A stretch of DNA of 64,000 bases from Panagrolaimus kolymaensis (Eukaryota; Nematoda; Chromadorea; Rhabditida; Panagrolaimidae), in assembly GCA_028622995.1 (NCBI GenBank), contig JAJQJQ010000006.1, positions 434,001 through 498,000 of the forward strand. Direction: 5' to 3'. Positions 24,790 to 35,703 of the stretch are shown here, one piece after another (position 1 is the first letter of the stretch; each line of letters opens with the position of its first letter). Under the pieces are notes generated by a model. The model worked only from the letters and a program-made list of their open reading frames with translations, ran no database searches and had not been told where the DNA came from. Position numbers and translations under genes: made by a program.

Positions 24790-26489
24790 GTTTCTTAATC
24801 AAGCAGCTTAACATAACAAAAAAATAACAACATCAATTATTCATCCAACTAAAAATAAAAATAAAATGCTGAAATTTTTTAGCATTTATTTTTTCTCCAC
24901 CCAAAACTCCTCTTCCTCCCAACTAACTACCCATTTTTTAAATTTTTTTGTATGTGTCAAAACAAATATGTTTTTGATTGTTGTTGCCACTTTATCTTTT
25001 TTTCCCTTTGTAGTTTTTAGTTTTTTTTATCTTTCTTGTTTCGAAATTTTCGAATTCAAAAAAACCCAAAACAAACAAACACAAAAATACACACATGTTT
25101 GTTAAAATATTTTTATAAAAATTTGTTCCCTTTTTTTCGTCAAGTCATCATTAATTTTTTTAAAAAAAGAAGTTTTGTCCGTCCGTCGTCCACTTATTAT
25201 TATTCTTATATATTTTTATTTTATTGTTTGTTGTTGTTTGTCCGTCCAACAAACAACAATAACAAAACCAACAACAATAATTTATCTATCAAAAAAAAAG
25301 CATGAATCCAGGCAAATGGTTTTAAGGTATAATTATTCTTCCAAAGTTTTTTTTCTTTTTTTATTTTATTTTTCATTCAAAAAGGTTCGCTGTGTCTCTT
25401 CTATTTAACAAAAAAAATATATAAATTGCAAAATGTTTTATTCCTGATTAGTTTAAATGTTGACCCATGTGATGGAATAAATACTGTAGTTAAAAAAAAA
25501 ATTAAAATGTGTGTTTTTACAACAAAAAAAAATTTGATTAGAATTTGCAAAACTTAGAAATAAGTTAATAATGATTTTATGAATGCAGAGATTTTTCACT
25601 TTAGTTAATTTTCCACAGAAGCATATAATAATAATCTTTTTTGTGTTTTCTTAGTTTGATGAGGAGCAAAACCGGTATAAATTTATGCAAGTTAAAAAAA
25701 GAAAGAAACTTTTCGAGAGATTATCATCTATCGAGATAATGAGTCTGTCTCATAAGCCACGTCATCAAAGAAACGATCGCAACAATTTTTTTTGTTTGCT
25801 ATCGAAAAAGAAACATTTACCTTTTCAAGAAATTTAAAAAAGCAAACGACAATCTTCTTGAGTTTTGTTGAAGAAAAAAAACAAGCTTTTTGCTTTTCCA
25901 TTTTCATTTCCAAATTCGTTTTTGACCCTAATCATTAAATCAAACAAAGCAAACATTATTTTTTGTGATTTTCCATCCGCTAATCTTGAGACCGCTGCTG
26001 GCTTTTCAAGCTTCGAGTCAAACTTCAAGTAAGTAAAAAATCAAGCAAAAAATTCATGGAAGCATCCATCTATCTCTTTCACCTTCATCAACCTCCTCCA
26101 AAATAAAAAAATTTTTCCCGAAAGAAAACTTCAAAAAAAAAGTCGCACTTTAAAGAAAAAAACAAAAAAAAATTAGTGGAGGATGATGGACCAAAACGAG
26201 ATTTAAAAAAATAATCATCGACGACATACTTGCTGCTTCTTCATCGCCTGCTTTTTTTGGAAAAGGTGAAGAAAGCGAGAGATGGAATAATCGGATGAGT
26301 AAATAAATAAATACTGATCATCACCACCAAAAAAAAGTATGGAAAGACAGACGACGACTTTCAAATAAAGATCCTTTATTTTTAGAAAGTTTTTGGTCTC
26401 AGAATTATTTTAGTTTTTAAAAAGTTGAAAAGCTTGCTGCTCGCTTGCTTCTTTTGGTGTTTTTCCAAAAATTCAGAGTTTTTAATAAA
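24790..26489. other. Intergenic, no gene recognised
   Basis: A/T-rich with poly(A)/(T) runs and GTTTGTTGTTG-type simple repeats. A short inverted pair (GTTTGTTG / CAACAAAC) sits near 25,220-25,260. AATAAA at 24,854 may serve the first ShKT gene. Long frames here are low-complexity Phe/Lys translations. Confidence 0.5.
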
Positions 26490-26887
26490 ATGAAATTATT
26501 ATTTTTATTTGCTATTTTTCTATTAATTATTACAACCATTTTTGCTGCTCCATTTTTATCAGGCGAAGATGAACAAGAAGAATGCGTGGATAAAAGTAAG
26601 GTTGCTTTTGACATATCTGTAGCCCTATCTTTTTTACTAACACCCAAGGTTTATATCATCGACTGCTACTCATTTCCTTTTTTTACTTCCTTTGATTTTT
26701 GTTTTTCCAATAAACCCAACTAACAAGTAATTGCATTGGAAAATATTTATCACTCAAACTTTCAGGCGAATATTGTAAACACATGAAACACAATTGCTTT
26801 GATTCAAAATATGATCAACTTATGAAAACTCAATGCCGATTAACTTGTGGATTTTGCGTCGTAAAGCCAGATTTAATTTTTGATTAA
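26490..26887 (+). CDS. Small secreted single-ShKT-domain peptide (second copy)
   Basis: Two exons (26,490-26,595 and 26,766-26,887) encode 75 residues: a signal peptide (MKLLFLFAIFLLIITTIFAA), a short acidic segment (GEDEQEE), then one ShKT domain from CVDK to CRLTCGFC with six cysteines, and a nine-residue tail. The ATG is close behind an ATTCAG acceptor-like site at 26,471-26,476, which could be a spliced-leader addition site. The intron position and phase match those of the 24,437 gene, supporting local duplication. The domains are otherwise quite diverged. Confidence 0.85.
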
Positions 26888-27150
26888 AGATAATATATTT
26901 ATTTTCTTTTTATATAAATTAATTATTTGCTTTGTTTGTAATAAGTAAAAAAATAATAATAAAAAAGTAATAAAAACACTCCATTGAACGTTTTTTTCAT
27001 GCACACGAAAAGTTGCACGCATCCATTTGAAACACTTTCTTTCCCATGACAGTATGCAAATTTTTTATTTTCAGCGAAAATTTTCTTCGCTTTCAAAAAC
27101 TTGACTCTTTTTTTTTCTTCTTGACAGTTCATTTTTTTTATTCATTCACA

Positions 27151-28639
27151 ATGGCAGAAACAACAGCAGCTGAAAGTGAAATAATGAAAACTCAAAGTTC
27201 TGATCCTGAAGTCAATAATAAAGATGGTCAACCAACAACAGAAGCAAATGACATTTCAACTGCTCATCAAGTTTCTCCAAAGCAAAAAACAAAATCAAAG
27301 AAATCAAGTGGTACTCCTCCAACATCTATAGCCATCCAGCAAATACAAGAACAAGCTTCCAACAAAGATGAACATGAACCTGATAAAAGTGAAAAGAAGC
27401 GACCAATAGCTGATGTACGAACTCAACAACAACATAAATTAGAAAATGCTAAAGAAACTCGTCCATTGATAAAGAAGATCAAATCTGCGACTGATATTAG
27501 AAGTGGTAATCAAAAACCGTCAAATATTCGTTCCATTGCTGGTGCAAACTTCGATGCCTTCAATATGTACAAGAACCTTAAAGAATTCCAAGGTGATCAA
27601 CGAAATCAACCAAATTTTATTCGACGTCTTCGAAAAAAGAAATGGATGCCATATTGTGAGACCATCATCACTGCTCTTACTATCTTCTTCATCACTACTG
27701 CTTGGTATTTACATTTCCACGTTAATGTATGTTTTACTTTTCTTTCTCTTTCTTGCTTCCTACTAACAATCTTAACATTTTCAGCCTACTCTTGAAATGA
27801 AATTGACTCCTGATTTCCAAACAAGTGTTAGAGACTTCTTAAGTCCAAGGAACTTTGAAAATTGCAACCATTCAAGTTTGGTTAACAACAAAAACATTGC
27901 CAATAGCTCCATCATCGATGACGTAAATTCTTACTTTTATCAATCTTATCATTTATCAACTTTTTGATTTTTCAGAGTCGCTGTTATAGTCAAGCTGGTT
28001 ATGAAAACCGATACTTCTTTGAAACTTTCAAAACATCTGTACATGATAAAACAAGTGGATGTGATGTTGATCGAGTTGAAGTTGTATGTTTTTTGTTTGC
28101 TTCTTTAAACGGTTGATTTATATCATCTTTTTCAGCATCCATGTTTGGTCAAGACCAAGAATGACACAACTCCATATGATTGGTTAGATTGGCGAATAGA
28201 AGGTGATTACTATTTCAAAAATACACTTGGCAAGAATGAATTGAATGGAAGTGTTTCTCCAATAAAGGTATGGCTTTTGGCGGTTTTCCGTATAACTAAA
28301 CAACTAAATGTATCCTTTTGTTAACTAACCTTTGTATGCTTTTTTCAGTTTCCAATTATGAATGAACATGAACAAAAGTTACTCTTTAACAATACAGTCA
28401 TTTCATATTACTTCTTCTATCAATGTCCAAGATGTGTGTCGTCTACTTATGATGAAACTTATATCTCTTATCATCGTCATCATCATATTCATCACGAAAA
28501 TGTGCCATTCAACAGAACTGATTATTATTTCAATGAAGTGTTCAACTTCCAACCCTTTGGTTATCAAGAATGTGCAAATGATAGTTATAGCTGGATTCCT
28601 GTCAAATATATCAACTCAAATGCAACAAATAATGAATGA
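27151..28639 (+). CDS. Type II single-pass membrane protein, His/Cys-containing ectodomain
   Basis: Five exons (27,151-27,726, 27,785-27,922, 27,976-28,083, 28,136-28,267, 28,349-28,639), all phase 0, give 414 residues. Residues 1 to about 165 are hydrophilic and disordered (Gln/Lys/Glu/Ser-rich), with basic residues (RRLRKKK) just before one membrane segment (ITALTIFFITTAWYLHFHV). The remaining 220 residues should face the lumen or exterior. They hold several NxS/T sites (NHS, NSS, NDT, NGS, NNT, NRT, NDS, NAT), paired cysteines (CPRC) and a His-rich stretch (YHRHHHIHHEN). I recognise no family. The first upstream ATG at 27,046 is in frame, but 27,151 follows an acceptor-like TTTTCAG (27,068-27,074) more naturally. 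AATAAA follows at 28,714. Confidence 0.85.
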
Positions 28640-29707
28640 AATGTTAAACTATATGTTATTGATGGTGGATTTTTAGTCATAATTTTTTTTTATTGTCTAT
28701 ATGTGTGTATGTTAATAAATAGTTTTAATGCATTTTTTCCCGTGTATTCATTAATTTCCATTGATCTTTTTCTGCCGATTTTTTCATGCATTTTTTCTTT
28801 CTTTAATCTTTGCTTTCATCGATCTTTTCATTTTAAGTAAAACTTTAGTGGATTGAAAATAAGCACAAGGATGGATTTTCTCACAACAAAAATGCATGAA
28901 ACATAAATTTGCAGACGATGATGGATGGCATTACATAATTTCTTTCTCTTTTGCATTGTTTTTTCTCAAGCTTCTTCCATTTTTTCTCTCATCACTCATT
29001 TGATATCTTTCTGAGTAAGTTGATACACATTTTTTGCAGCTTATTAACAATATAGGTATTTATAAAATGCTTATATCCCATCAAAATGGGTTTAAAGTGT
29101 ACGTACCTATGGTGCTATGGAAATAAACAACTGATATGTAGCCAAAAAATGTGTCTTTTATGTTTATAAGTATTTTTTCTCTCGAGCTTGTCGTTAATAA
29201 AGAAAACTAACAAGGCATAATAATTTATGAATTTTTCGGTTTACAAAAGAATTAATAAAACTTGAATATTATGCTTTTTGCTTTTCCATTTTCAATGTTA
29301 GATGAATTATTACGAAGGAAGGAAGAAAGTGAAAATTCGAGGCATAGAAAAAGTGTGAATAACTTTTTTAGTGTTTTTATTATTTTGACTGGCATTATTC
29401 GGGTTTGCGCGCGCGCAAGAAAGAGAAAAAAAAACATTTGTAATGCTTTCATAGTTTTCCGATGCTGCTGACCAATGTGCAATGTCATCATCGAGGTGGT
29501 ACATCAGACTGGCACCGAGCCAATGCGTTTGCATTCTTTTTTTTTTGTTTTGCAATTGCCAGTCTTTTTTTTTTATTATTATTCGTTGTTGAAGAAAAAA
29601 ACAAACATTCGTTTGCTTATTTGTGTTTTTTTTTGTTAAAATAGCCTCGACAAAAATGCGAGATGATGGAAAGGTAATTTAGAATTTATGGATTTAACAC
29701 TTGGCAC
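28640..29707. other. Intergenic, no gene recognised
   Basis: AATAAA at 28,714 ends the upstream gene. The rest is A/T-rich without exons. A short G+C-rich patch (GCGCGCGC, 29,406-29,418) and a nine-base inverted pair (AGACTGGCA / TGCCAGTCT, about 29,505 and 29,560) are present without evident function. Confidence 0.5.
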
Positions 29708-32700
29708 CAGTTTTATTAATGCTTTTTATTTCTAAAAAAATAATAAAGATTTTTGTCAGTTTCAAATTTTGATACAGTTTTACAGAAAAAAAAAGAAAAT
29801 TGTGCTGCAACTTTATTTTCTGTTATTTTTTTTTGCTTTTGCTTCTTTTTACAAACCTATCATACCTCAGTTTAATGTTACTTTTTCCAAACATCCATGA
29901 TAAGTCTTTCCACCGATTGTTGTTCCCCTAATCTTTGTTAAATAAACAAAACACTACAAAAAAAAGTTTTGAAGGCGTTGTTCCAAATTTTCATTTTTCA
30001 CGTGCACACGTCTGTCTTGTTGTTGTTGTTTTAACCTCCAAAAAAAATAAACTTGAGTGTCTTTGACTCAAGATTTTTTTTTATTTTTGGTTTTGCAAAA
30101 ATTCAAGTTGATTTATTGCAAAAGGTTAATATTGTTTCCAGTTTTTTTGTTCGTTCTAAATTTGCAAAATTGGAACATCGTTTTGTTCGATTACGTAAAT
30201 ATTTTCTTCATGGACATTTTTTTAAAATCATTTTATTATAAAACATATTTATATTTACTATCTCAGTTTCATAATTTCTCCTTTAACAAAAAAAAATGGT
30301 TTAGTAAACAACAACAGTTTAAGAAAATATTTTACGTAATATAAAAAATATACTAATTAAAAGATGAATCCAGTTTAATTTTCTTTATGAAAGTTTTTTA
30401 TTTTTTTTGAATTTCAAATTTTTGATATTCAGATATTTGAATTAGGAACATAGTTATTTATTAATTTTAAAAATACCACAGTTAGCATCAGTTTTTTTCA
30501 TTGCAGTTTTTTGATATTTACTTTTATTTATTTTTTTATTTTTAGTTAAACTCTTTTTTCTCCCGCCTTCTCTAGCAGCATAATAAATCTAAACTATACC
30601 AAAGCAAATATCAAACATCCGTGTTTTTTTTTGTTGTTGCTTCAATCAAAAATTATATATAGAAAAAAGACAAAGCCTAAGATTTTTTCTCTTTCTTTCA
30701 TTCCATTCATTTTAACCTCACTTGTATGTGTGCCTTGTTGGTCAGTTATATTTTTTTAGTCGAAAATAAAAATATTGTCTGTCTGCGTAGTCTGACGAAT
30801 GTCGGAAGTGGTCAAAATTTATTGGTCTTTTTTAAAGATGTCTTAATGCTAATGATATCAGTTTTTTTTATTTATATATAATAAATTATTTTTTTAAAAA
30901 TTAATTAAAAACAACTGTCTTTTATTTTGCAAAAGAAAAAGTTTAGAAATTTGATGCAAAAAATTAAATTTCTCTGTTATACCTAAACATAAAAATCAAT
31001 AACGCACATCACTCTTCAGTTTTTAGCCTTTATTTATTCTCTTGATTCTAAATTAAGTTTTTCTTTTATTCATTGGTTATTGTAACGGGAGGAGTACACT
31101 TTTTTTTTCAAAAAATATCAAAAAAAAATTTAATTGCCAAAAATTATGGCTCCTGTTTAACAGTTTTGTATCTTATTTTGAACAAATTAGTTTATGTCGT
31201 TGTTCGGTTTTAATTATAAATTAAACATGACATTATTTTTTTTTATTTGTGTACAGTTTTTTGATGGTTTTTAAAAATAAATTTAAAAACACCAGTTATC
31301 AATGCTCCCAGTTTATATACATATTTTTTTTAAACATTTTTCTTGGATTTTTTTTTAGCTAAAATATTTTTAATTTTCTTGTTTTTTTTTGTGAATACTC
31401 CCATAAATCAAACCATGTGCCAGTTTTTAAGAGAGAAAGTCTCATAAGCGTATTTACATTATTAACTTTGAGTTTTGCTTTAAATAATTTTTCCATCGCT
31501 ATCAAAAACCCAGTTTTTTTAAATGTCTAATCTTTTTTATTTTTCCACCAAAACCATTTTTTTACTTATTTTAAACTTTTTTCCATTTATTAATTTTGTT
31601 GGGTTTATCAAGCTACATATATTTCTATTTGATTTCATTTATTTTTCTCAGTTACCAAATCCATTATTGCAGCTATTTTGCATATCAGTTTTTTTCAACA
31701 ACAAAAATAATATAATTTTAAAATTTATATGCTTTTTATTCTTTTCCAAATCCTCCCTCCTAAATTTAAAAAATCCCCATCAAAATAAATGAAATAATTT
31801 TTAATGGATTTTTTTTGTTATCCGGGATTGACCCGATTTTTTTTCTTCGTTCTTCGTCATTCCCCATGTTTTCTTTTTTTTCTATGAATGAATTTTATTT
31901 TTAAAGAAAAAAATGCATTAATTCTTATGACATATTTTTTTTAGCCACGTGTAAAAATAAAAAATATTCATTCTTCAATTTCTTTTAATGGCCCAAATTT
32001 TTCTTTCATTTTTTTTTTGAGATTTAAAAACTCAAACAAATAACTAAAAAAGAAAATAGAAAATTCTTTTAAGAATCAAAGAGAGAACCGGAAAGAAATC
32101 AAAAACAAAAAATCAAAGAAGAAAAGTGAATGGGTTTCTTATTTTTGAGTTAATTTTCAAACAGCGAATCTTGCTCCAGTTTTGTTTCTTCCTTTTAAAA
32201 AGTATATTTCTAAAAAAAATAATAACAAAAGCTTTTGTTTTTTTTTTCTTTTCATCTATCTTTTTTTTGATAAACCAGTTTTTTATTTTGTTGTTGTTGC
32301 TGTTGTTTTTTTTATTATTTACTTTCTTTTTTTTTCCTTTTTACTTTTGCAGCGGAAAAAAAAGAAAGAGATTGTTTTTACGCTTGAATGAAGATTATTT
32401 AATAATAGTAGGATAGAATGTGGAAGAAAAGTAACTGGAAAAAATGGGAGAAATTATAAAATTTTTGTGAGATCCCTAGAAATTAATAAGTAACAGTTTT
32501 TATTACGAAAATTTATATTAAATAAAAAATACTAAAAAACCAATGTTGTTATTAATGTCTTTAATTAAAAGTCCTTTCCATCCGTCACCACTTTACAGTT
32601 AAAATTTTTTTAAATAAGTTTTTTGAATCCGGATTCCTTTTCCATCAGTTTTATTCCAATTTAACCGAGAGTAATGTTATGAAACAGTTTTGATCATAAA

Positions 32701-34942
32701 AAATATTCAGAAAAAGGCAATGTTTTTATAAGCCTAACAAAAATTTTTTTGTATTTAATTAGAGTTTTAAAAGAATTATTTCAAGCTTTAGCTCACTCAA
32801 ATGGATGAAATTACAGTTTTATTAATTTTATCGCTAATCGAAAATTGCTCATTTGTCATTTTTCTAAATACATAAATTACATAGAACAAAAAATTATATT
32901 TTATTTTGACCTTTTTCGCGTGCTTTTCAAAAATTTTATTTACTCGTATTCAGTTTTTATTTTTCCTTAATTTTTTTCGTTGATAATTTTGTTGCAGTTT
33001 ATTATTATCGTGCGCCTTTAAACTTTTTTATTATATTTCCCCTTCAACATTTTGTCATTTCAACAACTCCTAACCAGTTTCTTATTTCTTTCTTCCAAAA
33101 AAATATTTTTGTCCTTCGAATCGAAGTGCAAAAATCGTCACAGTTTTTTTATAATAGCTTATAATTTTTAGTTCCAACATACAGTTTTTTTTGGATCAAA
33201 CTGATCACAGTTAAAACACAAAAATAAATATAAAAAGTAAATATATTTTTAAGGTTTTTTTTATTTCCACGTTTCCCCCTTTTTTAAGAAAATAAATTCT
33301 TCCATTGAAATCCTTTTTTTGTTGTTTCCTTATTTTTTATTTATTTTTGTTTAGAAATTAAAAATTCTGCTTTTTTTTCTTTTCTTTTTATTTTCAATCT
33401 TCAAAATCGTATAGTAGTTTTTTTCTTCTTTTTTTCTTGCTTCTAAAAATAGAAAAAATTATGGATAAAAATAACCAGCTCTTACTTCTTTCTTCCTTGA
33501 ATATTAAATAAAAAAAAGGACGTAAAAAGTAAAAAGCAAAAAAAGGATGCCACAAACAACAGCTGCTGTCTTTGGAACTTTAAAAAAAATAGGATAAAAT
33601 ATTAAAAATGCTATTCAACAGTTTTGGTGTTGTCCAACATAGAATTGATAAAAAAAATAATTTTGATCGAATAATAATCGTTCTTTTATGAATTATCCAG
33701 TTTCTTACTTGCTTATTAAAAATTTAAAATTTTATCATTTTTGGCAAATGATATTACTACTTGGCAGTTTTTTAGTAATAAAAAAGAGTAGAATTTTTGT
33801 TTTAATTAACAGTTTAAAAAAAAATACTTGTATTTAAATTTATATCAGTTTTAATAAAAAAGAGAAAGCTCGTTAGTTAATAAAAAAAGTAGCAAATAAA
33901 ATTAAGGATCAGCAAAAAAAGCTGTTTCCTGTTATGGAATACCGTACACAGTTAAAAAATGCTAAAATTTTATATATAAAAAAGCAAAAATTCACTGGAA
34001 TCATCGATCACAGTTTTTAAATTATTTTAACTTACCAATGAACTTAATTTATGTAATTCATTTTGATTTTTTTTGTTTTTATAATTCCATTTTTTGTTAT
34101 TTTTATGAAGGCTCATAATAATAGTAATTTTGTTTTATTAAACCGTTATCACCGGGATTCAGTTTCAGTGAGGTTTAGAACATTCTGTTGGTCAGTTATA
34201 AAGAAATAAAAAACAAATTAGCTGATTACGTCATCATCACAGTTTTACCATTAAAAATTAATAATAAAAAATATAATTCTTAATTATCTTTTATTTTGAT
34301 TTAAAAAAATTAATCACAGTTTTTAAATTTTAAAATACTTTAGTATTTTAATGAAATTAATCCTGCCAAAATTTGATCAGTTATTTAATTTTTTCCCTTT
34401 CTTTCTTGACCCCACCCATCTTCTTGGAGCAATTTTGAACGTTCCAAATAATAATAAAAATTTTTGGCCTTGTTTTAATGATATCCCAAAGATTACTGAT
34501 TCTTTTCACAGTTTTTTTATCCCTCAATGTGAGTGATATTCAAAACAATCCCGGTCAGTTATAATATAAAAATAAAATAATGATTGAGTAAGGGATTCGC
34601 CCGTCCAGCCATCTACCACATCAGTTTTATTCCTAAAAATTTAAATTAAAAAACATCCATAGTTTAAAATATTTTTTAGTAAAAAAAAAGATGTTTGTCA
34701 CAGTTTTAAAAATAATTTTAGCTTTATGAAGAAAGTTTATATCCCCGCACAGTTTGACTGACTATTATTTTATTGAAACTTCCTTTAAACTGCAAATTCA
34801 TTCAGTTTTTTCTCGTCCTCGTGCTAATGGTTGTCGCAGTTTTTATTTTAAATAATTTAAAATCTTTCCATTCCCATTCCAATATATATAATTTTTTGCT
34901 TCCACTTTTAATTAACATTTTTTATTCTTCTTTTGTCTCCAC

Positions 34943-35703
34943 CAGAGCTGTCGAATTTCGAATTTCGAATCGAATTTCGAACCGAATTTCGAATCGAATT
35001 TCGAAATTCGAAGCTTCGAACGAATCGAATTTCGAAAAATACGAATTTCGAATCGAACATTCGAAATTCGTTTCGAAGAAATTCGAATTCGAATCGAACA
35101 TTCGAAATTCGATTCGAAGCTTTCGAATTTCGAATTTTTTCGAATCGGCGCCATTCCAATGGATTTGACTTTGGCGCAAGCTTTTTGGCGCCGAACTTTT
35201 TTGCTGCAAAAGCTCAACAGATTTGCAAAGTTTTTGTTTGACATTTGTTTAACAATTTTTCTTCTTCCTGTAAATTATGTCAGTTGCTAAAATTCAGTAG
35301 AAGATGTAATGATGGTTCGTAATCAAATGATCGTCGAAAAAGCTGAAAGAAATTTAGTTCCTGTGCCAAAAAATGAAAATGAAATTGTGGTCTTCGAAAG
35401 TGAAAGTGAAACAGAAGATTTTTAATTATTATTAATTGTTGATTGTTTTTTTTTATAAATCTTTGTTGTCTTTTGTTTTGTTGTTTTTTTTTATATAATA
35501 AAGTATTTTCAAAATTTTTTTTTATTATTAATGACTTCACTTTTTCGAAGATTCGATTCGATTTTTCGAATCGAAGCTTCGAAATTCGATTCGAAAGTTT
35601 CGAATTTCGAATCGAAACTTCGAAATTCGATTCGAAGAAATTCGAATTCGAATCGAAGCTTCGAAAGTTCGATTCGAAGATTTTCGAACATTCGACAGCA
35701 CTG
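34943..35703. mobile_element. 761-bp hAT-derived element with TTCGAA-rich arms
   Basis: Termini CAGAGCTGTCGAA and TTCGACAGCACTG are near-perfect inverted repeats. They are flanked by the 8-bp direct repeat GTCTCCAC (34,935-34,942 and 35,704-35,711), which identifies a hAT-type insertion. Both arms (34,955-35,150 and 35,545-35,697) are built from overlapping TTCGAA/AATCGAA words, a self-complementary simple repeat that accounts for open frames in many phases. The centre (35,160-35,540) is unique sequence and includes a short transposase-like tail described separately. Confidence 0.8.
35301..35424 (+). pseudogene. Possible C-terminal remnant of a hAT transposase
   Basis: Inside the hAT element, after an acceptor-like AAATTCAG, a frame reads VEDVMMVRNQMIVEKAERN and continues through an acidic tail (ESESETEDF) to TAA at 35,424. 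hAT transposases end shortly after their dimerisation domain with a segment of this general kind. Nothing upstream within the element matches the rest of a transposase, so this would be a leftover in a deletion derivative. The identification is tentative because it rests on about 40 residues. Confidence 0.4.

Noticed and set aside
29500..29580. Nine-base inverted pair as a microRNA precursor
   Set aside because: Pairing does not extend beyond about nine bases and the loop is mostly poly(T); no known miRNA seed recognised.
34912..35244. Several overlapping Phe/Arg/Ser/Ile/Glu-rich frames on both strands
   Set aside because: Artefact of the TTCGAA repeat in the hAT element, which is open in many frames.
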